This document shows, piece after piece, positions 37,772 through 49,726 of a stretch of DNA of 64,000 nt. The position numbers and the translations under genes were made by a program. Below the pieces are notes generated by a model. The model was not told the origin of the DNA. It ran no database searches and saw only the letters and a program-made list of their open reading frames with translations. Position 1 is the first letter of the stretch, and each line of letters starts with the position of its first letter. Source of the DNA: Diphasiastrum complanatum (lineage: Eukaryota; Streptophyta; Lycopodiopsida; Lycopodiales; Lycopodiaceae); assembly GCA_029204225.1 (NCBI GenBank), contig CM055097.1, forward strand, positions 14,324,221-14,388,220, read 5' to 3'.

Positions 37772-38397
37772 TGATAGTACTGTACTTTAGGACCATAAAT
37801 GGATCTACAAAAGATCCACAAGAGTGACTGAATGCTTGCTTAACAATCTATCAAAAAACTAGACACAAAAAAGTTGGTCTAGATTGGCAATTTGACAAAC
37901 AACAAGCATTAACAATCAAGATCAACCTGAGAAACAAGTAGAAATTGATTTGGTTTCATTTGGATCACAAAAACTCAATGTACATAGTGAACTAGCTTGA
38001 AATTGCCAATGAGCTCCAAAAATATTCTATCTCCTCACTATGAGAGCTTGGAATACATAGCAAATTCGACTTCTTTCTTGAAGTTAGGTGGATTTCCAGC
38101 ATGTAATAAGGAAGTTAACTCACTCTTCTTGCCCTAAAATGAAACCCTAGCCTATTTCCTAGAGTTATGCTTGGTAGGTAGCTAGTTGGTCAAATTTTCA
38201 CCTTAAACTTAGGTGTAGATCCTATAAAGTAGGGATGACCACCAAATAGACATGACCAACTCTCTTGACTTGAACTAACCTACATTAGGAGTGGGTTGCC
38301 ATGTGGCATCTTGGCCCTCCATGTGTGGAACCCAATTACACATAATATTTACAAAGTTCTACATGGCTAGATTTGCCAAAATGGGCTATTTTTCACA
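37772..38397 (-). repeat. Copia 5' LTR nested in a copia RNase H region
   Basis: 626 bp, read from 38397 (TGTGAAAAATAGCCC) to 37772 (AGTACTATCA). Its closest relative in the window is the solo LTR at 2541: CCACGTGGCA/CCATGTGGCA, the CTTTATAGGATC box and TAAAGTACAGTACT are shared. At 38398 the sequence changes at once to copia RNase H coding, so this element inserted into an older copia. Confidence 0.85.
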
Positions 38398-39514
38398 CCG
38401 CACGCTATGGTACATCCTCCAGTTATGGACTTGTTGTCATCTTTGCATCTTGCCCAACTTGCATCACTGTAGTGGTGCAGATCAAATCCTTTTCTTTCGT
38501 TTTCAGCTCTGTAGGTTAATCCCATATTCTGGCTACCCTTCAAATACTATAGGATTCGCTTTGCCATTTGTCGATGTGCCATGCCAGGATTGGAAGAGAA
38601 TTGGCTTAAGACATAAACAGAGAAAGCTAGATTGGGTCTGGTACAAATTGTAAGGTACATCAGACTACCGATTAGGTTTTGCTAGGGTATACCTACCATC
38701 TTCTATTCTTCCTCTTCCGTTTTTGGGCAATCCTGCTTCGTCAGCTTGGCACCAGCTATCATTGGTGTGGCCTTTTCTTTGTAGTCCATCATGTGATACT
38801 GCTTGAGCAGCTTTCTGGCATATTCAGACTGACTCAAGTGCATTTCGCCCTTTGTTCAATCTCTTCTGATCTCCAGCTCGAGGCATTTCATTGCTTTTCC
38901 TAGATTTGTGATTTCATAACTTTCAGAAACATGACTCTTTGTGTCTTTGATCAGCATCAAGAATTTTCTATCATTAGGAAATCATCTACGAAAATAGTCA
39001 GTATCACAAAATCTTTTCCTACTCTTTTTATGTAGATATTACAGTCCGGTTGTGTAGGATTGAAGTCTAGAGACTTTAAAAGACTATCGATCTTCTTATA
39101 CCAAGCTCGTGATGCATGTTTTAGACTATAGATGTATCTCTGCCACCGACAGACATATTGTCGATTGTCGGGGTCTTCAAATCCTTCAGGATGTTTCATG
39201 AAGATTTTCTCCTCTAGATCTCCGTGGAGAAAGGCTGTCTTCACATCAATCTGGTGAATTTTCAGATTGTGTTGTGTGGCGTATGCAAGGAGTAGTCGTA
39301 TGCTTGTCATCTTGACCATCGGCGAATATGTGTCGAGATAATCAACACCATATCTCTGTGTGTAGCGTTTCACGACAAGCCTTGCCTTGTAATGGGCAAC
39401 GGTGCCATCTGATTTCATCATCTTCTTGTACACCCACTTGGAGTTGACTATCTTTCTGTCCTCGATACTAACAGTGAATTCCATTGGTTTTTTGTTTTGG
39501 GTATTTTGGGACAT
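38398..39514 (-). pseudogene. Ty1/copia RT-RNase H relic
   Basis: The frame 39514-38957 (185 codons) covers the copia RT from its start (SKWVYKKMMKSDGTV, KARLV) through Asp at residue 90 (HQIDVKTAFLHGD) to FVDD at 175-178, where YVDD is usual. Downstream, 38956-38398 reads in shifting frames as the end of RT and RNase H (LRYLKGT-like, HHYSDASWA near 38450). A copia LTR interrupts it at 38397. It differs clearly from the intact element's RT and belongs to another copia lineage. Confidence 0.85.
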
Positions 39515-41279
39515 TATGAGATATAGATCGATGGTATCTCATTATTTACAAATTTGGTATCTATTATGTTAAATCTCTACTTTTTAGAAATTTCTTAAAT
39601 ACATGACAATTGGATTGAGATTCATATAATTCCTTCCAGAGTAGAACCTGGTTATGAAGGACTGAAAAGTTATATGAAATTACACTTCCATATATGTATG
39701 ATTTGTGAATATGGCTCAGAATCTATTGATGTTTTCAATTGATTCATTGGAATATAGACTTCCTAGATCCAAATGATTATCTCTATTTGATAGTTGATTA
39801 TTGAGATGTAATATTTCTATCACTCAGGATAAGATATTTTATGATTTTGAGGAACAAGTCCAGAGTGTAATAGTATTGCTAATTACTGACTTTTTCAAAT
39901 CTTTGATATCTTATACGTTGTCTCCTAAGAACTTCCTAAAAGGGGGAGAAGGAAAAATAGGAATAAGACTTTTGATGAATCAGCTAGTTGCATAGATTTT
40001 TGAAAAAAATCCAGAATGTGTGCAAAGGTAGAACTATCCAGTTGAAATAGAGGAACTCTTCAAGTGATTATTTTGAATAATCTGGAACTAGAGGAGTTTT
40101 GGGGATGTTGAGCTATGAGATATTCATGAATATGGGAAGTAGTGGTAAAGAATTAAGATTCACTGATTGTTGCAAGTACCATTTTGTTATGGATTGGATC
40201 AAAGGAATAAAGCTTTAATCTTAATTTTATGTCCAAAGATGTCTATATAACTCGGTCTAATCTTGGTTTGTACACTTAGGCTAATTGGTTGAAGAAATTT
40301 TATTAATAAGAGTTAGATGGTTGGAAAACTTGTAATGTGGAATTGTTTACTTCAAAGAATTCGCAGATATGCTATTAGTGAGTTTCTGTGAGTAACATAT
40401 GCGGATTATATCTGCCAGTTTATAGCCTATGTTTATGTATAGGAACATAGTTGGATATGTTGCTTATGTACATCATAATTTTTTGGATCTGCTATGTGTT
40501 TCCTATGTACTGAGTTTATATCGTAGACTTAAACTAGTTAGAGTGCATATACATTTGAACAAGTAATGTGCAAAACAATTACTTGCAGGTTAATGGTTCT
40601 TTCTGTGGAAAGGATGTGGAAAGGATAATTCATTAACTTAGTTACGATTTAGAAAAGGATCTAAATGTGGTGTTATACTAGTATAATTGAGATTTTGGTA
40701 GGATGAATTGGAATACCTTAAGTTTTTTTAAAATTTAACTGTGTATTTGTACCAAGAAGCATTTATGATAGGTCTACAATTAATTGTGGATAGTCTTGGA
40801 CAATAATTGTTTGGATCTTTAACTTTTGAACATTGATTTCCAATGTAAGGTGATATTTCACCTAGAGATTCATGTAAATTGAGGTTACATGAAGGTGATG
40901 TTACTAGATTGGAGTGAATCAGGCTAATAGACAAATTAAATGTGAAAGTTAAAAGATTGGTTTTTTAGCTTTTGAACTTGATCTTTAGGATTGGTCGACT
41001 GCTCATCCAGTGTATCATGTAAGCTTAGTTTATATGATGATGACAGTTGGATGTATTAAAGTCTTTCCCCATTTGGAGGACTTATCGTTCAATGTACATA
41101 TCTTTGGAACTTGAATGAGTACTCAGAACCAGAGATAAACAATTGAGAAAATCATTCTATCTTTGAGTGTTTGATTAGGTTCATTGGTCAGATTGAGGAT
41201 AATGATTCGTGGGAAAGAGTTAAAAGCATACAAATGTGGTTCTTACCTAGTTGCTCGTTTTGAGGACATAATTTGATTA

Positions 41280-41291
41280 AGGGGGAAAGAA
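41280..41291 (+). other. Polypurine tract (gypsy)
   Basis: AGGGGGAAAGAA directly precedes the LTR start TGTTACGTCC. The related minus-strand copy has AAGGGGAGAAGAA in the same place (about 49633-49645). Confidence 0.75.
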
Positions 41292-41772
41292 TGTTACGTC
41301 CATGTCTAATATGAGGGATTCAGAATAATTCCTGACATGGATAGCCAGTCACTCTAGTGTATGTGGTTATTAGTTATGCCTCATCATTCCGGGCTTGGCC
41401 GATAAAGTAATTAATAAGCATATGAGGGCCCAGACCTAGAATTGGACATAAGAGCACTTGCATGGTGTTTGACTGCTATAATGCAAGAATAGGAGGTCAG
41501 TTGCTATTCCAGGTCGCATGGGGATCCTAAGAAGAATATTCTCTCCTCATGGGAGAGAATATATACTATTGAAAACTCACCCATCTACCTATTGGATTTT
41601 CTGATCCTTGTAGCCAGGAGTCCCTCCTCGTTCATTCACCATGGCATGGGGGTGAAGTGGTTAGGGTATTGACTAGTCATTTCCTGTTGGTTGTGTGGTT
41701 TTGCTCCACAGACACGTCCTTTTGGTTGTTTGCAATAGGATCTAGTCGGATCTTCACTAGGCAATCTTAACA
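41292..41772 (+). repeat. Gypsy 3' LTR
   Basis: 481 bp from TGTTACGTCC to CTTAACA. Homologous LTRs are at 49148-49632 (minus), 54511-54822 (minus, partial) and 16027-16250 (minus, decayed). It contains GGTGAAGTGGTTAGGGTATT, similar to a tRNA A-box region. Confidence 0.8.
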
Positions 41773-42380
41773 CTTGATATACAAGTTCCTAGAACTCATA
41801 AGGTAATTTGTGAAAACCTACAAGGCAACTTGTTAGATATATATTAAGGAATCTGCAAGGAAACTCATAGGCTAGGAGCCTTAGACTTAAGATACAAGTG
41901 CTCCATAAATCGAACAATCTTATAAGAAAACTTGTAAACGACTTGAAGACTTAACATACAAGCTCCCTAGAACTTGTAAGAGTTGATAAGGTAACTCAAA
42001 CATGGCTCTTGAAGGGTTAAGATATGAGTTCCTTGTAACTCATAATTAGTTAAATAATAGATGGCTCATAGACTAAAGACAAGATCTTCTTGGAACTCAT
42101 AAGAGTTTGTAACTTTAGCTCATAGATATAATTATAGGGCCTACAGAGTTAAGCTACAAGTTTCTAGAAGTAGTAGGACCTTGTAAGGAAACTTGTAGAG
42201 CATGTGTTTGTAGATGGACTTAAGTCACAAATTTTTGGAAGTCATAAGAGCTTGTAGAGGACATTTTTCTGCTATAATATAGCAATTCCTAGAACTTGTA
42301 GGAACTCAGAAAGTAGCTCATGGAGAGCTCATGAGCAAGCTACAGTTTCCTAGAACTCTTACATTGGACCTACAAATTGA
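41773..42380. repeat. Degenerate minisatellite (~50-80 bp units)
   Basis: The consensus word CCTAGAACTCATAAGAG (or ...ACTTGTAAGAG) recurs near 41794, 41966, 42030, 42088, 42165, 42235, 42286 and 42350, each linked to AACTTGTAGA and a TTAAGATACAAG-like block. The units are irregular in length. The array starts exactly at the end of the gypsy LTR. Confidence 0.7.
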
Positions 42381-44059
42381 AGCGATGAGTGGACAAACCT
42401 AGATTGCGTGTTTGAATTTCCATTAATTTCAAACATACTTTTGCATAAAGTGATAGTGGTTTTTGCTCTTTGAGTTCATGTATGCATGTGTGGTGACATA
42501 CTTCTTATGATGTGAATTATACAAGGTGTGTTGCTAGCCTTTCATAGTAGCATTCACCCAATTGCATTTGGCCTTGTTTTTGTCTTGTTGGGCTCAAATG
42601 GCAGTTATTGGTTTCATTGGCTACCATATTTATTAAAGAATCTATATAGTTTGGTAGGATAACATGATTCAACAGATTTATGGCATCCTACTTTCCTTAC
42701 ACCATTCATCTTTGTGCATTTATAGGTAACTAATGGTCCACACTGTTGACATAGTATAGCAGCACTTGATCCATTGGAAATGACATGATCTACTAGCCAA
42801 AGCAATACCACCTCGGTGCCTTGTTGCTATCCACCTCGTTTTTTTTTTTGTGGTCCTTACAATTGGCTTGGTACATAAATGTTTTAGCATAATCCTGGCC
42901 TAATGCTAGTTATCATCATTATAATTCATTTGAGATTTCCCACTCATACATATAGCTTGATAAAGTTCATATTATTGTGCAACAATTGCAATCTAAACTC
43001 ATACAACTTTTAGTTAGCATGGCTACTTTTGTAGCTACTTTCCAAGCATATGCAGTTACATAGTTTCTATCTTTGGTGGCCTGCTATTTTTCACATATTC
43101 CTTTGGCTACTTAGCCTCATTAGGCATAAGCATATGGAATCATATTTTCTTTTCACAGTCCTAGTAGCTATTTTGTATTCACTACATTATATGTCCTTTT
43201 GTTGTATTGCACCCGTTGAGGGCAACATAATTCTTAGTGTTGTTTTGATCAACATGAAATATATTATGGCTTATCATGGGCATACAACACGCTCATATAC
43301 TTTGGGACCCTAAGAAAATGGTTCAAGCTTTTTGTTATTATTATTATTATTATTGCAAGTAAGCGCGGTTTGTGTATATTTACTATAAAGTAATGTACAA
43401 TCACATGTGGAGGACTTTGAGTCTTTCCACCGAGGTCAAAAACCAAGACCGAATGGTCTCAAGAGCCTTGGTCCTAGGTTCAGCAGCATTTTTCGCTTTT
43501 TGTTATTTTTTATGCATAGGGTTTTTATAGTGCATATTGGAATTGTCTTAAGTCACTCATTTAGTCACTGCTAGGCAATGAAAATAAGAGTACTTCAATC
43601 TATACAATTGCTATGGCTTGATTACCCTTGAGTTCTTTGCAAGAGACTCATCAGTCTTCTTTGCATGAAATCATCTATTGGTTGTATTTGATTTATTTTT
43701 AAGTATTCTTAGTTGAAGAATATTGCTCTTTGATGAACTAAGGATACTTGCTCTTTGCTTCATCTTTTATGGTCTTTGCCAAATTTGTGATTTAGTTCAT
43801 AACAACTCATAAATTCGACATTGCATAAATGATAAATACACAACAAAAGATTATCAATAAGAATATTGTTTAGCAATGACAAATTAGGGCTATGAAAAAG
43901 GCCCTAAAGCAAATGACTAAATATGGTAAAGTGAGTAGGACCATTCGCCCTAGTAATATATGCATGTTCTACTTAGAATTTGCTTCAAACTGGAACACAG
44001 ATCATGCTACACAGTAACACAAACAGACAACACTCTCCACACCAAGCTCACATAGCAAC
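42381..44059. other. No gene recognised
   Basis: AT-rich sequence with a small (ATT)n run at 43331-43355. Frames are short and anonymous. Confidence 0.5.
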
Positions 44060-44062
44060 TGT

Positions 44063-44205
44063 ATTTCTCAAAATGAAATTACACTGTACATATAGCTCTT
44101 CAATCAGGCAACCCATGCATGACCCAAGTTGTTGTTGGCGGGATGCGTGTCTCGTCGACTCGCCTCGTGGCGAGACCAACTGATCCTTATCGACTGATAG
44201 GACCC
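44063..44205 (-). repeat. 3' terminal repeat of the gag-only element
   Basis: 143 bp; the gag frame runs into it and ends there. Confidence 0.85.
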
Positions 44206-44965
44206 CGAGTCAATATACCACGCTTGATCATCTTGATTAGATTACCTGCTTGCTTTGGTTTCCCCTTGCCTTGTTCCGCCCGGAATTTCTGACATTCACT
44301 CTTCCAATGCCCCTTTTTACCGCAATGAAAACACTTGTCTTTCTTCTTGGTCTTGCTGGAAGATCCCTCATCCTCCTGAGTCTTGGAAAATTGTTGTTTA
44401 GACTTCTTCTTGCCCTTGCCCTTGTCTTGTTTTTGGCATGTTGCAAGTGCTTGATCGTCAGTATCTTGACATCTAGCTTTCACCATTTCTCGCCATTGCT
44501 CTTCCTGCATCAAGATTCCTATAAGCTCGTCAAAGGTTGGCAATCTTTCTCTTGATGCTATTCCGCTCACAAACAACTGATAGGGTTCTGCAATGCCACA
44601 CGATGCATTGTGCACTAGCTCCACATCACGTATGCACTCACCAATAGAATGCAGTTCATCCCTCATTGTTTTGATTATGGTCATATCAGTCTGAATGTGC
44701 TCTCCTTGCTCCATGCATGTACTATTCAGTTTTGACTTCAGAAACATGATTCTTGACGGATTTGACGTCTCGAACTGTTCCTTTAGCACATCCCATGCTT
44801 GTTTGGGTTTAACAGCATCACAAATGTGGATAATGATGTGATCCTTCACTGCCACACATCCTTTTCCATCAGTATGTTTTTCATTTTGAATTTCCACACT
44901 GCAAAGTTGGAAATCCCGTCCGATTTGCTACTTTCACTCAAAATGGACTCTCCCATGTTTGCCAT
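44187..44965 (-). pseudogene. gag: Copia-type Gag of the nonautonomous element
   Basis: The likely start is ATG at 44965 (MANMGESILSESSKSDGISN...), with a frame change near 44,860. The long frame from 44897 to 44187 holds the rest. It has an AWDVLKEQFE segment typical of copia Gag (UBN2-type), a Lys-rich linker, a zinc knuckle CFHCGKKGHWKSEC (44333-44292) and a basic tail that ends inside the terminal repeat. Only one clear lesion separates it from an open gag, which is modest decay for a relic. Confidence 0.8.
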
Positions 44966-46266
44966 TCAAAAAATTGCTTGAAAATGCAACTGTAGGCTAT
45001 AAATTGTATGCCGAGGCCAACTGTGATGTCAAAAATTGAAAACAATGGCCTACAATTTTTTCTTTACGAAGCCACCCGCCGCTTTTTTGCCAAATTGAAA
45101 GCCAAATTCAACGTCGCCTTCTGAAATGTTCCTTGTCACCAGCTCCCAACTATGTGCCCAATGGAATGGTGAAATCACTTTTGGCGCACTTCGAACACTT
45201 TCTCCGCTGCAATCACTCTGTTTTGCGGTACCGTACATGCAGGTACAGTCCGGATGCCCTTCGTTTGGAGGTTATAGCCTTTCGTTTGGGTCAAAACGGA
45301 TAAAAGACCCAAAAATAGGGACTTTTCTAGTTTTTGAGGTGTTTCTTTAGAGTGAAGAAACTTCAATTTTCATAAGCTTGGGACCCAACTTTTACTTTAG
45401 CTTGAAATTTTTTAATGAAGTCGCAATGCGAATTGCACTTTAGGCCCCTTCCATTGAAGTTCAAGTGGATTTAAGGAGATTCAACGATCAGTTTTGATCC
45501 GATGGTGCTCCCTTTTCTAGATCACCACCGTCGATCTACAAAGGAGCTTATCTTGTGGTCACCAGCCTGCCCGTGTGCCAAATTCTTCCCCTGGAGACGC
45601 TAACCCCTTCGGGCCACTATAGCACTCCTCTTGTTGGACGCGCGTGAGCTGACTCCTCCTCCTTGTCTATGGCCGCGCCCTCCCAATTCGATTTTGGCCT
45701 GATCAAACTCATTTTCTGATCAATTTGAGCACAATCAGAGGCCGAGAGCAGGGTCGCCCTACTGATTCCAAGATTACAAAGTATTCAAACATGAAAATCC
45801 ATGGAGAAACGGTGATTTTAGCTCAACTTGAAAAAGTGGATTTCTTTCACCTGTTACTGCAAATCTGCTATCTGTCTGCCAACGAATCTCTAATACAAAG
45901 CTCAGAATCTCTCTATGACTGGTTGACAATATAATTAGCTTCCTTCCTGTCTTTATGACATCCAAAATGGTGCACAAACAGCGAAGAAATCACCAGTTAT
46001 GTGTAGAAAATCGTAACCCCAAACCGGTTTCAATTTTCAACTGGCTTCAAAATTGTCAATTTCCCACCAAATTTTTTCCCATTTGATGCTATGCACAGGT
46101 TTATAAGCCCTCTATTGAGCTTGGCAAGCCTCTATAAACTAGAAATTGTGCACCAATGCTTTACTTTCCGTCTACAACTCGCCGTACATCCCGAACTCTC
46201 AGAAGATTGCTCTTCTCCCGAAGCTCTCTTCAACGACGACACTGTACTATGTACACTCCTTGTACG

Positions 46267-46278
46267 GCTCTGATACCA
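46267..46278 (-). other. Primer-binding site (initiator Met tRNA)
   Basis: The minus strand reads TGGTATCAGAGC, one base inside the 5' terminal repeat. Confidence 0.9.
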
Positions 46279-46279
46279 A

Positions 46280-46422
46280 ATTTCTCAAAATGAAATTACA
46301 CTGTACATATAGTTCTTCACTCAGGCAACCCATGCATGACCCAGGTTGCCGTTGGCGGGATGCATGTCCCGTCGACTCACCTCGTGGCGAGACCAACTGA
46401 TCCTTATCGACTGATAGGACCC
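46280..46422 (-). repeat. 5' terminal repeat of the gag-only element
   Basis: 143 bp, partner of 44063-44205. It has a CTATATGTACAG TATA-like word on the minus strand (about 46303-46314). Confidence 0.85.
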
Positions 46423-46425
46423 ACA

Positions 46426-48013
46426 GTATAGTAGCACAATGATTCTACTTTAATTCTAATTGTTCTTTATAGTCATGTATATCCAAAGAAATGCATGAAA
46501 CTTTGAAAACCATAAGCCTCTAAGGATCAAGATGATCCAAAGTTATCACTCTAAAGACTAATTTCAAGAGTCTCTAAGATGAAGCTTGTTGGCTCCTTTC
46601 CTCACCTCAAGGTTGACATGATTGAAGGTTTTTCAACTTCATGAAATGTAGTTGTCAAGTAGATAGCTCATTTCCTCACTTCAAATTATATAGTTTATAT
46701 TCCAAAATTCTAAAACTGCAACTCGTCAATAAATAGCTTCTTTCTTTACCTTGGGAGGTAGTGGTTAATTCCATTGCACACATAGATGCATGAGGTTTTT
46801 AAAAGTTACTTTTATGACTTAAGCATAAAATACATAAAATTGGTCTCCAATTTGCTAGTTTTTCTAACATATTGTATCTTCATGCAAATGAGTGAATAAA
46901 TTACCAACATGAATTATAGATCATTGAAAGCTTTGCCTCATGGAGGGCATTCAAATGGTTGGTTAAAAAAAAAAAGATTCAAAATATTGCATTCTCGAAG
47001 AATTGAAAAATAAAACAACTCATTTTAATTCTCAAATTCACTTGCAAAGAAAAGCCAATGCTTTCTTTGAGGGGAGTGACACTTAACTTTTAGCAAAGAT
47101 TCATAATAGCTTACCTCTATTGTGACAATGCTACAAATTCTGGGGGCCTTAGTAGAAGAAGGATCTGCTCCAACATTCCATTAATAGAGTTTTTATATTG
47201 GTTTGTGAAAAGCACTACAATGTATACTATTGATTTTCATTCTTCAGTGTATCTTACAATATAAACTTTCCGTCATGCTGACATTCGTCCATGTCCCTGG
47301 AAGATAAAAGAAAACTTTATACATTGTGCGTTTGTGACTATATATCGAGGTAATAAAATGAATCATGGATCAAAAGTAGAGTAGTACACTGCCCAGCTTA
47401 GTATCCGTCACTCGAAGAAAACTAGAAGCTGCGAAGAAAATCATCAGCAATAGTAATAGGAGTTGTAGTAGTGACTTTTTTGCAAACCCAAATTCTTTCT
47501 TTAATGGTGACATGAGTGTTGTCACGCGCGCATGCATCAGCGCTCTCCTCGGGCTACTACAACCCATGTGAGCAACATCATTCAGGCACTCGTCTCTTCT
47601 CCACCCACGAGCTGCTGCACAATCTTATGCTCTTGTGTAATCGTTTGCCAGTTGTTACCATAGAATTATCTTTTTTCTTGAAATGTTGCGGTATTTAGCG
47701 TGTACCTGCAGAATGGCTGTACATTCTACAACGCTTACAAACTAGATCCATCACACAGGTTTTGACATTTGTTATTCCAATATCTGGCCAGTGCAACAGT
47801 GTAAGAATGAGGTTATAAGTGAGGTTGTTTCAATGGGCACAAAGGTAATGAAATCGTATCCAGGACGGAGGTTTGTATTTTTTTTTTGCCTTAAAGTAAA
47901 CTACGAAGCACAAATACAATTTTGATACAAAGGCAGAAGAAAGTTCAAAGAGTATATGATGTATCTCGATAGTCAATGAATGAGCTAAAAGAATGTTCGT
48001 TGTCGGCCTGATG
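46426..48013. other. No gene recognised
   Basis: AT-rich sequence. The part from about 47360 is more evenly composed and may be the 3' part or an intron of the exon-like minus-strand sequence at 48.0-48.6 kb, but I cannot define it. Confidence 0.4.
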
Positions 48014-48279
48014 CTAAGCTGCACGGCAAGCTCCGTTCAGCGACTTGATGTCGTATTTGAGTGACAAGAAGGTTCGAACCTCGAGAAGACCTCGGTAGAT
48101 AGAAGAGATAGTGGGGGGCATCATCATCACGTAAATATAATGCGCATCTGGGGGAGCGCAGGGCCGCAGGCTGATGGGAAGTTTGTCATGGGTCGTCCAA
48201 ACTGATATGGTTTGTATCACTTTGTAAGGTACTGCTACGGTGCTCCTACTCTGACAGTGCAGCTTTCAGGACTACTTCT
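48014..48279 (-). other. Candidate terminal exon, unidentified
   Basis: A minus-strand frame stays open for about 88 codons before TAG at 48014. It reads as ordinary, balanced protein (VWTTHDKLPISLRPCAPPDA, then an aliphatic stretch and KYDIKSLNGACRAA). An AG acceptor-like site (GTCAGAGTAG) sits at its upstream end. I do not know the family. Confidence 0.35.
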
Positions 48280-48417
48280 GAGATATGTTATTTAACACAT
48301 TCGAGGTAAATTAAGCCATCATAGCTCTAACTTTGAGATGATCCAGACATTGCAAGCTTTTCATGAACGATCAGAATGATTGCAGAAGAAAAACAAAGTT
48401 GAAACTTGAGAGAGCAT

Positions 48418-48639
48418 TCAAAATTTCAACTCCTCGAAAGTTCGAGAGCAGTTGACGTGTACGTAATTTGTCGTGTACTGGCTTTGCACCGTGCGCTGTC
48501 TACAGCTTCTAGATTGTGCAGCCTTCTTCTTGAATTCAGAATGCAGATGCCAGGTTCCATGACTTGCTGTAGCAGTGTAGCCTTCTTTTTGCAGTAGGCC
48601 GTAAGGAGGAATTGGGTCGAAGTCTGTTTGTGAAGGATC
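48418..48639 (-). other. Candidate exon, unidentified
   Basis: The minus strand has a strong acceptor, CTTATTCTCTCGCAG, ending at 48640, followed by an open frame (DPSQTDFDPIPPYGLLQKEG...) to a stop at 48418. GTGCAAAG at about 48489 could be a donor. Together with 48014-48279 it suggests a minus-strand host gene or pseudogene that I cannot name. Confidence 0.35.
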
Positions 48640-49147
48640 CTGCGAGAGAATAAGTTGATAAATCACAAATGCAAAGCTCACACCAGCTTTCAAGGCTAAC
48701 ATGTTAAGCTTTCGTGAATCTGCATAATATAAAACTAGATTTTGGATATAGCAAAGAAATTTAAGATTCTTGACCAATTTTGGATCAGCTTATTTTGCAC
48801 CATCCCTAACAAACGATTGATAAAGGATACACATCCAAGGCTAGTGGTGAGAGGTCCACCACCTCCCCCTTCTTCTCCCCATCGGCCCAACCATTTTTAC
48901 AACTATGGCATTGCAAAATAAGTGGATCCCAAATATTCAATAGAGCAACACTAATAGAATGATCCAATAGCCATAAAAGAGGATCCACAAGCTCTAGCAC
49001 TACTAGGCTCTAAAACTTTTTCTCTTGTTAATAAAAATCTAGGCCTTTATGATACACTTAATACTTTAAGTGCTCTTTGTAGTTCATTTTCCAACACAAG
49101 TAATAAAACAGAATTGAAATGCAATGCATAGATGTAGGTGGTTACTA

Positions 49148-49632
49148 TAAAGATCGCCTAGTGAAGATCCGACGAGATCATGTTGCAAACAACCAAAATG
49201 ACACCTATGGAGCAAAACCACCCAACCAACAGGAAATGGCTAGTCAATATGCTAACCACTTCACCCTCATGCCATGGTGAATGAATGCAAGAGAGGAGGG
49301 GCTCCTAGCTACAAGGATCAGAAAATCCAATTGGTAGTTGTTCGAGTTTCCACTAGTATATATTCTCTCCCATGAGGAGAGAATACTTCTCTTAGGATCC
49401 CCATGCAACTTGGAATAGCAATTGACCTCCTATTTTTTCATTATAGCAGTCAAACACCATGCAAGTGCTCCTATGTCCAATTGTAGGTCTAGGCCCTCAT
49501 ATAATTATTAATTACTTTATCGGCCAAGCCTGGAATGATGAGGCATAACCAATAACCACATACTTTGGAGTGACCAGGGCTATCCATGTCAGGAACTATT
49601 CCAAATCCCACATACTGGACATGGATGTAGCA
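49148..49632 (-). repeat. Gypsy 3' LTR (minus-strand copy)
   Basis: Homologous to 41292-41772 in reverse. Its native start TGCTACATCC is at 49632, next to a purine tract, so this is the 3' LTR of an element whose body lies at higher coordinates. The far end has lost its terminal TG/CA. Confidence 0.7.
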
Positions 49633-49726
49633 TTCTTCTCCCCTTAAACCAGTTTTGTCCTCAGAACGAGGATGGTTAGTGATTACTGTAATGGCCATAC
49701 TAATAGTGAAAAACATTGGGTATTTG

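Larger units (their letters stand above)
39507..41772 (+). mobile_element. Chromovirus-like Ty3/gypsy 3' remnant
   Basis: A decayed plus-strand body (39507-41279), then a purine tract and 3' LTR (41292-41772). Frames are heavily broken. Near 41000-41230 one can read the post-integrase HP-VYHVSLVY segment and a chromodomain-like end (IEDNDSWERVKS), the order found at the C-terminus of chromovirus Pol. The body is repeated in the same orientation at 49,727-51,745. Confidence 0.65.
44060..46425 (-). mobile_element. Gag-only nonautonomous copia-type element (TR-GAG-like)
   Basis: Two 143-bp direct repeats (44063-44205 and 46280-46422) bound a 2.1-kb interior. Read on the minus strand it has a 5' repeat, an initiator-Met PBS, a noncoding leader (46266-44966), a copia-type gag with zinc knuckle and then the 3' repeat. 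No protease, integrase or RT is present. I count about eight differences between the repeats, so the copy is not recent. The layout is that of the TR-GAG elements described from plants, which depend on autonomous partners. Ends are a little ragged (TGT...ACA can be read at one end of each repeat only) and I see no clear target duplication. Confidence 0.7.

Noticed and set aside
44055-46430. Target duplication for the gag-only element
   Set aside because: The flanking bases (GCAAC/GTATA, or ACTGT/ACAGT with other edges) do not form a direct repeat; I left the ends as ragged.
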